Part shown: in pieces, positions 1 through 8,934 of the stretch
How positions within the stretch are numbered: position 1 is the first letter of the stretch
Layout of the letters: every line of letters starts with the position of its first letter
From: Nocardiopsis sp. MG754419
GTDB lineage: Bacteria; Actinomycetota; Actinomycetes; Streptosporangiales; Streptosporangiaceae
NCBI RefSeq assembly: GCF_018207095.1
Contig: NZ_QOCZ01000031.1
Coordinates: forward strand, 1 to 44,586
DNA: 44,586 nt
Reading direction: 5' to 3'
The notes under the pieces: model-generated
Databases searched by the model: none
The model's input: the letters and a program-made list of their open reading frames with translations, nothing else
What the model was told of the DNA's origin: nothing
Translations under genes and position numbers: made by a program

Positions 1-388
1 GTTCGACTCGGTTTCGGGGGGTGACTCCTCGAAGTCGCAGGTGTACCGCTGTGTCACGGGTGGTCGCCATCGGCCATCACCCTTTCTCATGCCCTCAGGA
101 GAGGGCCCAAACGTGGGCCTCACCGACGACGTGTGGCGGAGCCGGTTCTCCACAGGTGGGGAAGTGGGACTGGAAAGCGGTGGGCCGCCCTGCTTCACTG
201 ATGGTCACGGCCACACGACCGGAGGCCCTGCGCACTCTCCGTGTTCGACCACCGGGTATGGCCGCCCTTGGTACGTACACGGGGGCTCCGGTGCGCCGGA
301 ACCCGCGCTTCGACCGCTCTGTGGCCGAAGCCCCCACATGAACGATTCCCCGGCGGGCCCTCTCTACCGTCGGTCAGGAGGTGTTCGG
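1..388. other. Upstream region, no gene recognised
   Basis: No reading frame here looks like a real gene. Open frames run through in several phases, as expected at this GC content, without homology I recognise. A small perfect hairpin (GCCCTC, four-base loop, GAGGGC) lies near 91-106. A very good ribosome binding site (AGGAGGT at 376-382) at the right edge belongs to the gene starting at 389. Confidence 0.5.
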
Positions 389-2575
389 ATGGTGTCCACA
401 GCACGGTCGTCGGCGAACGCGCCCCGCGGTGAGGCGGGACGCACCTACCTCGGGTGGCGGCACAGGATCCTCCTCCCGCCGCCCGGTCCCGCCCCCCGAC
501 GGCCCGCGCCCGCGGGCGCGCGGATCGTGTCCGAGGAGTGGATCGCCGGGCAGCGCGACAGCGAGGCGCAGACCAACCGTCCGCTCTACTTCGCCCTGGT
601 CGGCCTCGGACTCGTGGCGGCGCTGTGCCCGCTGCTGTGGTGGGGTCGGGTCCTTCCGGGCAGCCTCGCCCTGGGCGGGGTGTTCGCCTGCATGGCCATC
701 GCCGCCCCGGTCGCCGTCGCGCTCCTCCAGAGCCGCCAGGTGATCGCCCGGCGGCTGGAACGCGCCGAGGAGCGGCTCGCCACCGAGCGCGACGAGCGCG
801 AGCGGGTCCTGCACGACCGGCAGCGTCGACACGCCGGACGGTACACCGAGTGGCAGGCGGCCGCCCGCGCCTACGAGGCCCAGCCGCGCTGGTACGGGAT
901 GACGGTGCCCGCGGGAACCTCCTCGGTGGTCGTGGTCGGCGGGACGGACACCGGCTGGTCCGCGCTGCTCACCACCATCGGCATCTCCCGGTTGCGGGAG
1001 GGCGGCGACCTCACCGTCGTCGACCTCACCGGCCACGCTGTGTCCCGGGAGCTCGTTCGACTCGCGCGTCGCTGCGCGGTGGAGCCACGACGGTGGGTGC
1101 TTCCGGCCGACCTCCCGCGGATGACCCTGGGAACCGGTCTCGACGCCGGCCAGCGCGCCCGCGTCCTGTCCGCCGTGGCCGCGGCCTCCGGCCGGGGCGA
1201 GGACGTCGACGCGGACGAGACGCTTCTGCTGCGTCTGCTGGAGGTCCTCGGCCGGGACGTGGACATCGCCCGACTCATCGGTGGCCTGCGGGCCCTGCTG
1301 ACCCCCGCGGACGACGACGCCGAGGACGATCCGGCACTGGCCCGGCTCACGCAGAGAGAACGCGCACGGGTACGGGACCGCTGTGCGGGCGACCCCGAGG
1401 TCCGCGAACGGGCCTGGGCGCTGGAACAGCGGCTCAGCCCGTTCGAGGCGGTCGGCACGCGTGCCGACGACGCCGACTACGCCCAGGTCAAGATCATCTC
1501 CACGGACCGCGCGTCGGGGGCCGCGGCGGCTCGGGTGTACGGCACCTACGCGGTGGCCGCGCTCAGCGAACTCCTGGAGGCGCGCGAGGTCGCCCCCGCC
1601 GCCCGGGGGAGACGCAGACCTCCGCGGGTGCGTCCCGACCGAATCCGCACCGTGGTGATCTGTGGGGCCGAGGCCCTTCCCGAGGGAGAACTCGACCAGG
1701 TCCTGGAGTCCGCGGAGGACGGCGGGATCGAGGTGGTGCTGATGTTCCGCCACGCGGTACCCGACGCGCTCCGGTACCTCTCCTCCACCACCTGTCTGCC
1801 GGTGGTGATGCGCCAGCCCACGCGGGACGACGGACTCGCGAGTGTCATCGCCGAGGTGGTGGGCGGCGCCGAGGGCGAGAGGGAGGACCTGAGGATCCAC
1901 CGGCTCACCGAGGTGATCGGTGCGGCCGTCGGCGACGCGGTCACCGCACCCGACGGCGACGGTGCGGACGGCTCCGACGACGAACTCCTCTTCCCCTCCC
2001 CGCACACCGAGTCGGGAGCGCTCATGCGCAACGCGGCCGCCTCGATCGCCCCGCTGGACCTGGTCCGACATGTGAGATCCACCACGACCTGGGGGAGGGC
2101 CACCGCCGAGGCGGCCGAACTCGACACACCGGTCTCGGTGGAGGGCGACGAGGAGACCATGGTGGGGATCTGCGGCATGGACGCGGAGTCGCTCCGCGAA
2201 CTGCCGCCCACGGCCGCTCTCGTCCTGACCTCAGAGGGGCCTGTCCTCACGGACACCAACCCGGGTATCCTCACCCTGTCCACCGCCACCCTCGCCACGG
2301 CCGAAGACCACCGGAACTCCGGTGCCGGTGGGGGCGTCGGCCAGGACGGGAGAGCCGAGGCCGCCATCCCGACGGCGGCGCAGCGGCCCTCCCCGAACGG
2401 CGGGCCGCCGGTCGCACCTCCGACCGACGACGCGCGGAACGGCACATCGGTGGGGGGTACCGGGACACGGGACCTTCGGGAAACGACCGCACCGGTGGTC
2501 GACGAGCGGCCCGACCCGACTCGGGTCCCGCCCAACCTCGGGCCGCCGCCCGAGCGTTTGGACTGGCGGGTCTGA
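389..2575 (+). CDS. Membrane-anchored protein of unknown function with degenerate P-loop
   Basis: The predicted protein has 728 residues. ATG 389 is preferred over upstream starts because AGGAGGT lies 6 bases before it. Two membrane segments (about residues 66-86 and 91-113) are followed by an Arg/Glu-rich, probably coiled-coil stretch (115-145) and a large cytoplasmic part. That part contains a run of four valines leading into G-G-T-D-T-G-W-S (residues 184-191), which has the layout of a Walker A loop but with Trp where the catalytic Lys should be. The C-terminal 100 residues are Pro/Gly-rich and probably disordered. The overall plan recalls FtsK/EccC-like membrane ATPases, but no intact ATPase motif is visible, so I give no function. 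It is followed 86 bases later by murT on the same strand. Confidence 0.75.
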   Translation: MVSTARSSANAPRGEAGRTYLGWRHRILLPPPGPAPRRPAPAGARIVSEEWIAGQRDSEAQTNRPLYFALVGLGLVAALCPLLWWGRVLPGSLALGGVFACMAIAAPVAVALLQSRQVIARRLERAEERLATERDERERVLHDRQRRHAGRYTEWQAAARAYEAQPRWYGMTVPAGTSSVVVVGGTDTGWSALLTTIGISRLREGGDLTVVDLTGHAVSRELVRLARRCAVEPRRWVLPADLPRMTLGTGLDAGQRARVLSAVAAASGRGEDVDADETLLLRLLEVLGRDVDIARLIGGLRALLTPADDDAEDDPALARLTQRERARVRDRCAGDPEVRERAWALEQRLSPFEAVGTRADDADYAQVKIISTDRASGAAAARVYGTYAVAALSELLEAREVAPAARGRRRPPRVRPDRIRTVVICGAEALPEGELDQVLESAEDGGIEVVLMFRHAVPDALRYLSSTTCLPVVMRQPTRDDGLASVIAEVVGGAEGEREDLRIHRLTEVIGAAVGDAVTAPDGDGADGSDDELLFPSPHTESGALMRNAAASIAPLDLVRHVRSTTTWGRATAEAAELDTPVSVEGDEETMVGICGMDAESLRELPPTAALVLTSEGPVLTDTNPGILTLSTATLATAEDHRNSGAGGGVGQDGRAEAAIPTAAQRPSPNGGPPVAPPTDDARNGTSVGGTGTRDLRETTAPVVDERPDPTRVPPNLGPPPERLDWRV

Positions 2576-2661
2576 GCATCGGTGGACACTAGGCTTGGCC
2601 CGACACATCGCCCGCCGCCGGAGCGCGTGCACGCGGGTGATCTAGCGATCGTGGAGATTTG

Positions 2662-3918
2662 ATGAGCGAGCTTCCCTTGCGCGCCCAGTTGGCCTCGGTA
2701 CTGGGCAGGAGTGCGGCGAGCCTGTCCAGGGCCACCGGACGCGGAGACGGCTCCGTCATCGGCGGACGCGTCGCCCTCAAGGTGGAACCCGACCTGCTCG
2801 CCAAGCTCTCCCAGGGCCGTCGACTGGCCCTGGTCAGCGCCACCAACGGCAAGACGACCACGACCCGCCTCATCGCGCAGGCCCTGCGCGAGTTCGGCGA
2901 CGTGGCCACCAACGAGTACGGCGCGAACATGCCCACCGGGCACATCACCGCGCTCTCCGACAACAAGTCGGCGGTCAACGGTGTGCTGGAGGTGGACGAG
3001 AAGTACCTGCCGCAGGTCCTCAAGGCCACCAACCCCTCCTTCGTCGTGCTGATGAACCTCAGCCGCGACCAGATGGACCGCGCCTCGGAGATCAACCTGC
3101 TCGCGAAGAAGTGGCGCACCGCCCTGGCGCAGAGCAACACCCACGTCATCGCCAACGCCGACGACCCGCTCGTCGCCTGGGCCGGCCTGGGCGCTCCCAA
3201 CGCCACCTGGGTGTCGGCCGGTCAGCGCTGGAAGGAGGACTCCTGGTGCTGTCCCGAGTGCGGGGGTCACCTCAAGCGCGACGTGGACCCGTACTGGCAG
3301 TGCCCCGAGTGCGGCCTGGCCCGCCCGGAGACCACCTGGAGCGTGGACAACGAGACCGACACGCTGGTCGCCCCCGGCGGTCAGCAGATCAAGCTCCGTC
3401 TCAACCTGCCCGGTGACGCCAACCGCGCCAACGCCGCGATCGCCGCCGCCACCGTCGCCGGATACGGCATCCACCCCGAACGCACCGTCGAGCGCCTGCG
3501 CGAGATCACCTCGGTCGCCGGGCGCTACACCTCCGTGGTCACCATGGGCGTGGAGGTCCGGTTGCTGCTCGCCAAGAACCCGGCCGGTTGGCTGGAGTCC
3601 TTCGCGGTGCTCGACCCGCCCCGTGTGCCGGTGATCCTGGCGGTCAACGCCCAGATCCCCGACGGTAAGGACACCTCCTGGCTCTGGGACGTGGACTACC
3701 GGGTCCTGCGCGGGCGCCGGGTCTTCATCATGGGTGAGCGTCGCACCGACCTCGCCCTGCGTCTGGAGACCGACGAGGTCCCCTTCGAGGTCGCCGACCG
3801 GGTGGACGAGGTGCTGGCCAAGCTCAAGGCCGAGCGTCCCGACATCACCAAGGTCGACGTCATCGCCAACTACACCGCCTTCCAGCAGATCCGCACGGCG
3901 TACGGCCGCGTCCAGTAG
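2662..3918 (+). CDS. murT: Lipid II isoglutaminyl synthase, MurT subunit
   Basis: This is the Mur-ligase-like ATP-dependent subunit (418 aa) that, with GatD, amidates the D-glutamate of lipid II to D-isoglutamine at the cytoplasmic face of the membrane. The sequence shows the Mur ligase P-loop SATNGKTTTTR, the EYGANMPTGH motif, a four-Cys zinc ribbon insertion (CCPECG then CPECG) typical of MurT, and a C-terminal DUF1727 domain. ATG 2662 has GTGGAG just upstream; a TTG immediately before it (2659) is less likely. The partner gatD starts 10 bases after the stop, the standard two-gene arrangement in Gram-positives. Confidence 0.95.
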   Translation: MSELPLRAQLASVLGRSAASLSRATGRGDGSVIGGRVALKVEPDLLAKLSQGRRLALVSATNGKTTTTRLIAQALREFGDVATNEYGANMPTGHITALSDNKSAVNGVLEVDEKYLPQVLKATNPSFVVLMNLSRDQMDRASEINLLAKKWRTALAQSNTHVIANADDPLVAWAGLGAPNATWVSAGQRWKEDSWCCPECGGHLKRDVDPYWQCPECGLARPETTWSVDNETDTLVAPGGQQIKLRLNLPGDANRANAAIAAATVAGYGIHPERTVERLREITSVAGRYTSVVTMGVEVRLLLAKNPAGWLESFAVLDPPRVPVILAVNAQIPDGKDTSWLWDVDYRVLRGRRVFIMGERRTDLALRLETDEVPFEVADRVDEVLAKLKAERPDITKVDVIANYTAFQQIRTAYGRVQ

Positions 3919-3928
3919 GAGACTCCCC

Positions 3929-4642
3929 ATGTCGAACACCAGCAGCGCACTGCGGATCGTGTGGATCTACCCCGACCTGCTCAGCACCTACGGGGACCAG
4001 GGCAACGTCCTCATCCTCAAGCGCCGCGCGGAACTGCGCGGCATCCCCACCGAGATCGTGCACGTCCACTCCAGTGACGCGGTGCCGGAGCAGGGTGACA
4101 TCTACCTGCTCGGCGGCGGCGAGGACCGGCCGCAGATCCTGGCCGCGGACCGGCTGCGCGCCGACGGTGGTCTGGCCCGTGCCGCGGCGCGCGGCGCCTG
4201 TGTCTTCGCGGTCTGCGCGGGCTACCAGATCATCGGTGAGAGCTACGGCGACGACGAGGCCAACCCGCTCCCGGGCGTGGGCATCATCGACATTCGCAGT
4301 GGTCGCGGTCAGACCCGCGCGGTGGGCGAGATCGTCGCCGACGTGGACCCGACCCTGGGCGTGGGACGGATCACCGGCTTCGAGAACCACCAGGGCCGTA
4401 CCGCGATCGGACCGCAGGCCCGGCCGCTGTCCACCACGGTCAAGGGCATCGGTAACGACGACCGCACCGAGGGCGCCTACCAGGGCCAGGTGCTCGGCAC
4501 CTACCTGCACGGGCCGGCGCTGCCGCGCAACCCGCAGCTCGCCGACCTGCTGCTGCGTTGGCGTGTGGGCGCGTTGAACCCGCTTCCGCCGGCCTGGGGC
4601 GAGCGCCTGCACGAGGAGCGTCTGGCCGCCGCGTTGCGTTAG
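3929..4642 (+). CDS. gatD: Lipid II isoglutaminyl synthase, glutaminase subunit GatD
   Basis: This class I glutamine amidotransferase (237 aa) supplies ammonia from glutamine to MurT. The nucleophile lies in VCAGYQ (Cys96) and the partner His in TYLHGP (His194), matching the Cys/His dyad of characterised GatD. The N-terminus ([15 protein letters not shown]) is the family hallmark, resembling the CobB/CobQ-type fold. ATG 3929 lies 10 bases after murT, so the two genes are almost certainly co-transcribed. About 160 bases after the stop a degenerate IS30 copy begins. Confidence 0.95.
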   Translation: MSNTSSALRIVWIYPDLLSTYGDQGNVLILKRRAELRGIPTEIVHVHSSDAVPEQGDIYLLGGGEDRPQILAADRLRADGGLARAAARGACVFAVCAGYQIIGESYGDDEANPLPGVGIIDIRSGRGQTRAVGEIVADVDPTLGVGRITGFENHQGRTAIGPQARPLSTTVKGIGNDDRTEGAYQGQVLGTYLHGPALPRNPQLADLLLRWRVGALNPLPPAWGERLHEERLAAALR

Positions 4643-4803
4643 ACGGCGCCCGTCCGGGGCCTCCACGGCGCTTCGGTCGGGTTCGGGGCCCCGAGGCCGA
4701 GCGGGAACCGTCGGTGTCCGCCGGCGCCCGAACACACCCCCGGTCGAACACGCAGGATCCAGGCCGCAACCGAAGGGCCCGGTGGGACATGGCGAATTCC
4801 AAC

Positions 4804-5559
4804 GGTCGTCGCAACACGTGAAGTCGGTTGGTCGCCGTCAGGAGCCTAGCGAGACGCTCGGCTGGGGTATCCCAGCCGAGCGTTTTGCGTGGCCGGGAGT
4901 TGAGTTGGGCGGCGACCGCGTCCAGGTCCTGCCGTGTATGGACCGCCAGGTCCGTGCCCTTGGGGAAGTTGGCGGAGCAGCCCGTTGGTGTTCTCGTTGG
5001 AGCCGCGCTGCCAGGGGCTGGCCGGGTCGCAGAAGTAGACCGGGATGTCCGTGGCCAGCGTGAACTCCCGATGAGAGGCCATCTCGCTGCCCTGGTCCCA
5101 GGTCAGGGACCGCTTCAGCAGAGGCGGTAGGCCCCCCAGGGAACCCGTGAGGGCCTGGTGGAAGTGCTCGGCACGGTGCTGGCCCTCGGGCAGGTGAACG
5201 AGCATCACGAACCGGGTCGAGCGCTCCACCAGGGTGCCGATCGCGGACTTGTGGGCCTTGCCGATGATGAGATCCCCTTCCCAGTGTCCGGGGACGGCCC
5301 GGTCGGCGGCTTCGGCCGGCCGTTCGCTGATCATTACCATCGGCGCGGTGAACCGCGGCCGACGCGTGTTCGCCTGGCGGTGGGGGCGGCGTTGACCCCG
5401 ACCAGTTCGCTGGCTCTTCTACTGCTCAGGCCCGTTTTCACGAGCCGCAAGTATTCCGCCCGCTCACGAGCGAGCTTCTTGCGGCCCTGGGGTTCCCGGT
5501 CCTTGCGGATCTCGAAGTCGTGCATCGCACCCCTCCAGAGGTGGGGTGTTGCAACGACC
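4804..5559 (-). mobile_element. Decayed IS30-family insertion sequence
   Basis: About 0.76 kb bounded by imperfect terminal inverted repeats: GGTCGTCGCAACAC at 4804-4817 and GTGTTGCAACGACC at 5546-5559 (one mismatch in 14). A complete actinobacterial IS30 element is nearer 1.1-1.2 kb. Inside, the transposase is deleted and frameshifted (see the pseudogene), so the copy cannot move by itself. It sits between gatD and an oxidoreductase gene whose start is only about 75 bases from the right end. Confidence 0.85.
4822..5525 (-). pseudogene. IS30-family transposase, deleted and frameshifted
   Basis: Translation from ATG 5525 gives the IS30 N-terminal segment (MHDFEIRKDREPQGRKKLA, then RRASELVGVN). 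The following helix-turn-helix and linker region is missing. A second frame picks up at about 5400 with RRPRFTAPMVMISERPAE, then the DDE catalytic core: [19 protein letters not shown] and the ENTNGLLRQ block. Just after LLRQ about two bases are missing relative to the family (TAC-TTC expected), and the C-terminal part ([19 protein letters not shown], then [11 protein letters not shown]) lies in a third frame. At least two lesions are therefore visible and the gene is dead. Confidence 0.88.
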
Positions 5560-5636
5560 ACTAGAACCCAAGCATCCCCACCGGGCCCTTCGGCCGTCCG
5601 GGAATGCCGTGCCTTCCTCGGGCCTTGTCACCCCAT

Positions 5637-6551
5637 ATGAAGGCGATGGCACTGGAGACCTACGGTTCCGACGACGATCTTCGAGCGAGGGAGCTTCCCG
5701 ATCCCAAGGTGGCTCCCGGTGAGGTGCTGATCCGGGTGCGGGCCGCCGGCGTCAACCCGGTGGACTGGAAACTGGCCTCGGGCGGCCTGGACGGGATCAT
5801 GGAGACCCAGTTCCCACTGATCCCCGGGTGGGACGTCGCGGGTGTGGTCGAGGCGGTCGGGCTCGACGCGGGTGAGTACTCCGTCGGGGACGAGGTCTAC
5901 GGGTACGTCCGCAAGGACTGGGCCAAGAACGGGACCTACGCCGAGTTGGTCTCGGCCCACGTCCGCATGCTCGCGCCCAAGCCGGCCTCACTCGACTGGC
6001 GAGAGGCGGCGAGCGTTCCGCTCGCCGGTCTCACGGCGCTGCAGGCGCTGGACCGGGTCGAGGTGGGGGCCGGGGACACCGTGCTGGTGCACGCCGCCGC
6101 GGGTGGTGTGGGCTCGTTCGGCGTGCAGATCTCGGTCGCACGGGGCGCGCGGGTCATCGGTACGGCGAGTGAACACAACCACGAGCACCTTCGTGCCCTG
6201 GGCGCCGAGCCGGTGACCTACGGCGAGGGGCTGGTCGAGCGGGTCCGCGCCCTGGCCCCGGAGGGGGTGGACGCGGTCATGGACTTCGTGGGCGGAGGGG
6301 TGGCCGCTCTGCCGGTCACCGAGCACCGGGAACGTGTGGTCTCCATCGCCGACGCCGAGGTCACCGGGCGCGGCGGTCGCTACGTGTGGGTCCGCCCGGA
6401 CGCGGACGGCCTCGTGGAGCTCTCCCGGCTGGCGGACGCGGGCGACCTGACGGTGCACGTGGACCGGGAGTTCCCGCTGGAGGAGGCGGGTGAGGCGTGG
6501 CGTCTCAGTCGGACCGGTCGCACACGCGGCAAGATCGTCCTCACCCTGTGA
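5637..6551 (+). CDS. NADP-dependent oxidoreductase, zinc-free MDR (quinone oxidoreductase-like)
   Basis: The 304-residue protein belongs to the medium-chain dehydrogenase/reductase superfamily, quinone reductase branch. It has an N-terminal GroES-like domain (MKAMALETYG, then VNPVDWKLASGG and FPLIPGWDVAG) and a Rossmann domain with VHAAAGGVGSFGVQ for NADPH. There are no structural or catalytic zinc cysteines, consistent with quinone/enone reductases. ATG 5637 gives the usual family length, although no clear ribosome binding site precedes it. The gene begins about 75 bases from the IS30 remnant, which may have replaced its native upstream region. The substrate cannot be told from sequence. Confidence 0.88.
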   Translation: MKAMALETYGSDDDLRARELPDPKVAPGEVLIRVRAAGVNPVDWKLASGGLDGIMETQFPLIPGWDVAGVVEAVGLDAGEYSVGDEVYGYVRKDWAKNGTYAELVSAHVRMLAPKPASLDWREAASVPLAGLTALQALDRVEVGAGDTVLVHAAAGGVGSFGVQISVARGARVIGTASEHNHEHLRALGAEPVTYGEGLVERVRALAPEGVDAVMDFVGGGVAALPVTEHRERVVSIADAEVTGRGGRYVWVRPDADGLVELSRLADAGDLTVHVDREFPLEEAGEAWRLSRTGRTRGKIVLTL

Positions 6552-6627
6552 ACATCGCGCCGTGATAGGCCGGGCCCGGTGGTCGGTCCCCCTTGTGCCT
6601 CGCGCGTTCGGGGCGGGCCCGACCCGT

Positions 6628-6873
6628 TCACGGGCGGTGGCGTTGGAACAGCGGGGACACGCGCCCCATGCCGAGCACGTGGGCGAACTCGTGGTCGGTG
6701 AGGCCGTTCTCCCCGTGGGGGAGTGTCCGGGCCCGCCAGTGGGGTTCGGGGTCGACGGTCCCTTGCCGGTCGTCCCGGTCGGATCGTGTCACTCTGGCCC
6801 AGAGGCCCGCCGTTCGGTGGCTTGCGCCCATTCTCGTTCCCCCGATGCGTCCGTGGCCGTCAGACTCCTTCGG
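6628..6873 (-). pseudogene. Possible remnant of an M10-like (matrixin-type) metallopeptidase
   Basis: A leftward open frame in this otherwise empty 470-base gap ends with a match to the metzincin zinc motif: HEFAHVLGMG (HEFAH at 6693-6679), preceded by WRARTLPHGENGLTD. Family members read HExxHxxGxxH followed by a Met-turn. Here the third zinc ligand (the His expected after LGMG) is Arg, and the frame stops about 14 residues later without a Met-turn. Upstream there is no signal peptide or propeptide. I read it as a gene fragment; a chance match is possible. The rest of 6552-7021 shows nothing. Confidence 0.3.
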
Positions 6874-7021
6874 GGAAGATAACGAGCGGGTCGTGCTCCA
6901 CGGGTGATAACACAGAAAGAAATGGTGATGACTCTCCGTGGTGGGCGTCTTTTTCCGGGCGAGGGTGGGCAAACAGGGCACAATCGCGGAATGATCGTGA
7001 TGTGTGCTGTGTCACAGGGGT

Positions 7022-7726
7022 ATGCGTTCCACCGGTCCGACCCCAGGATCCTCCGGGCGCGGTGGGCGGATGGCCCGGCTGCTCCTGATCCCCGCTGCGG
7101 CGCTCCTCGCCGCCGGCATCCTCGTGACGGCGCTGATCACCGTGGGCGGGGTCCCGGTGCCCGAGGTGCGGATCGTGGTGGGTGAGCAGGAACCCGAGGG
7201 GGCCGGGGAGGCCCCGGCGGAGGAACCCGGACCCGCACCCGAAAGCACGCCCGAGCCCCCCGAAGAACCGTCCCGCGAACCCACCACCGAGCCGAGGAAC
7301 CCCGGCGAGGGTGAGCGGACGGGTTCAGCGTCGGAGCCGTTGTCGTCCTTCAGCGGCTCCTCCACGTCGGTGGGACCGTTCCGGGTGGTGGTCGAGACCG
7401 CCTACGCCGACGCCACGGTCACCGACGGCAGGGGCTCCGACGCCGAGGCGCCGTCGGGCATGACCTACTACGTCTACCGGGTCGACGTCACCAACGAGGG
7501 ATCCTCACCGGCGATCTTCGACAGTGCCGGGACCGAGGCCTTCGCGCCGGACGGCACCTCGTACACCAACGACGTCGAGGCCGAGGTGACCGTGGCCTGG
7601 GACTACTTCTGGGACGAGATCGACCCCGGTACCACGGTCACCACGCACCTGATGTTCCTGGTCCCCGAGGGCACCGAGTTCACCCATCTCCAGGTGTCCG
7701 GGCAGAGCGAACTGCGGCCCTCCTGA
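7022..7726 (+). CDS. Membrane-anchored DUF4352-type extracellular protein
   Basis: A 234-residue protein with one N-terminal membrane segment (MARLLLIPAAALLAAGI and on, about residues 17-43), a Pro/Glu-rich spacer (about 55-100), and a C-terminal beta-sandwich resembling DUF4352/immunoprotective extracellular domains (VGPFRVVVETAYADATV, YYVYRVDVTNEGSSPAIFDS, GTTVTTHLMFLVPEGTEF). It is probably displayed outside the cell. No lipobox Cys is present. The start is uncertain: ATG 7022, ATG 7070 (right before MARLLL) and GTG 7004 are all in frame and none has a convincing ribosome binding site. The gene converges with ygfZ, with only 4 bases between stop codons. Confidence 0.8.
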   Translation: MRSTGPTPGSSGRGGRMARLLLIPAAALLAAGILVTALITVGGVPVPEVRIVVGEQEPEGAGEAPAEEPGPAPESTPEPPEEPSREPTTEPRNPGEGERTGSASEPLSSFSGSSTSVGPFRVVVETAYADATVTDGRGSDAEAPSGMTYYVYRVDVTNEGSSPAIFDSAGTEAFAPDGTSYTNDVEAEVTVAWDYFWDEIDPGTTVTTHLMFLVPEGTEFTHLQVSGQSELRPS

Positions 7727-7730
7727 CCTA

Positions 7731-8747
7731 CTACCGGGGGCGGCGACGCAGGTCGATCTGGGCGTTGGCCCCGGTGTCCGGGTCGACGATGACCTCCTGG
7801 CCCGCGGCGATACCGTCCACGACCAGGTCGACGTCGCTCGGCACCGTGCGCTTGACCAGGCCGAGGGCGATCGGACCCAGTTCGTGGTGGCGGGCGGAGG
7901 TTCCCACGCGGCCGATCCGGCGCCCCTCCAGTTCGATGTCGGCACCCACCGCGGGAAGACGTTCGACCGTGCCGTCCAGGTGCAGCAGGACCAGGCGGCG
8001 CGGCGGACGACCCAGGTTGTGCACCCGCGCCACCGTCTCCTGACCCGGGTAGCAGCCCTTGTCCAGGTGCACCGCGGAGCCGATCCAGTCCATCTCGTGC
8101 GGGATGGCGCGGTCATCGGAGTCCAGGCCCGCCCGCGCCCGGTGCGAGGCGATCCTGTGCGCCTCGTACGCCCACATGCCGGCCGGACGGGTCCCCGCCT
8201 CCGTCAACCTCCCCGCGGTCGTCACAAGCTCCTCGGAGGGCACGAACAGGTCGGTCTCGTCCTCGGTGGCCCGAACGGCCGGGACCTCCACCGCGGCCAC
8301 GGCCTTCTCCCGGTCCGGGCCCAGCACCGTCAACACCGACAGGGAGTCGGACAGGTCCGTCACCTCCACCCGCAGCATGAACACCATGGAGTCCAGGAAG
8401 CGGGCCAGTTCGGCGGCGTCACCGGGTTCGGTGTGGATCCACGTGGACTCACCGTCGTCCACGAGCGACAGGTGGTGCTTCAGCCGGCCGCGCGCGTCCA
8501 TGATCAGCGCCTCGGTGCCCACCCCGGGCGCCAGGCCCCGGGTCAGCTGGCTGGTGAGGTCGTTGAGCCAGCCCAGACGGTCGGCTCCGGTCACCCGCAC
8601 CACGCCCCGGTTGCTCCGGTCGACCCAGGCGCTGGAACGTTCGATCGCGCGGCCCTCATGGGAGGGGTCGCCGTAGTGCGCGGCGACGTCGGTGTCGGGG
8701 CTCTCGGCGCTCACGGCGCCCGGGGTGGTCAGCAACGGCGAAGTCAT
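7731..8747 (-). CDS. ygfZ: YgfZ/GcvT-domain folate-binding protein
   Basis: This 338-residue member of the GcvT/YgfZ family takes part in tetrahydrofolate-dependent maintenance or repair of iron-sulfur enzymes. The diagnostic motif K-G-C-Y-x-G-Q-E is present as LDKGCYPGQETVARVHN with Cys232. The N-terminal folate-binding part reads VDRSNRGVVRVTGADRLGWL followed by NDLTSQ. The ATG start at 8747 gives the usual length for actinobacterial homologues. It lies downstream of the nitrobindin gene in the same direction, a common neighbourhood in Streptomyces-type genomes, but a terminator and an opposite-strand leader ORF lie between them. Confidence 0.93.
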   Translation of the reverse strand: MTSPLLTTPGAVSAESPDTDVAAHYGDPSHEGRAIERSSAWVDRSNRGVVRVTGADRLGWLNDLTSQLTRGLAPGVGTEALIMDARGRLKHHLSLVDDGESTWIHTEPGDAAELARFLDSMVFMLRVEVTDLSDSLSVLTVLGPDREKAVAAVEVPAVRATEDETDLFVPSEELVTTAGRLTEAGTRPAGMWAYEAHRIASHRARAGLDSDDRAIPHEMDWIGSAVHLDKGCYPGQETVARVHNLGRPPRRLVLLHLDGTVERLPAVGADIELEGRRIGRVGTSARHHELGPIALGLVKRTVPSDVDLVVDGIAAGQEVIVDPDTGANAQIDLRRRPR

Positions 8748-8824
8748 ACCGCCGAGGGTATCCGCCCCGTCCAGGCCGTCACGGAGGCGTCGTTGACCTG
8801 GGGATACAGATCACAGAAAAACAC

Positions 8825-8854
8825 TTGCCCCACCCGGGGGCGGGGACGTACCTT
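8825..8854 (+). promoter_or_regulatory. Candidate promoter for rightward leader RNA
   Basis: TTGCCC (8825-8830) and TACCTT (8849-8854) are separated by 18 bases, a plausible -35/-10 pair for the main vegetative sigma factor. Transcription would start near 8861, just before the very strong ribosome binding site of the 12-residue ORF at 8888. The region also forms the 5' side of the leftward ygfZ gene. Confidence 0.45.
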
Positions 8855-8887
8855 GACTGGCACGCAGGAAAGGAGGTGGTCCGAAAG

Positions 8888-8926
8888 ATGGTTGATCTCA
8901 GGACTGGCGAGGTGGCCGTCCGCTAG
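8888..8926 (+). CDS. 12-residue leader-type peptide (MVDLRTGEVAVR)
   Basis: A 13-codon ORF (ATG to TAG) is preceded by GAAAGGAGGTGGTCC (8868-8882), almost fully complementary to the 3' end of 16S rRNA (the perfect complement would be GAAAGGAGGTGATCC). Such a strong initiation signal on so short an ORF suggests a real translated leader rather than chance. It runs opposite to its neighbours ygfZ and nitrobindin, and no rightward gene follows before 9856. The peptide has no run of one amino acid, so classical amino-acid attenuation is not obvious. Function unknown. Confidence 0.55.
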   Translation: MVDLRTGEVAVR

Positions 8927-8934
8927 GGCGACGC

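Noticed and set aside
1546-3939. A ~800-codon minus-strand open frame under murT
   Set aside because: The plus strand encodes unmistakable MurT and the end of the preceding gene; the antisense product shows no domain.
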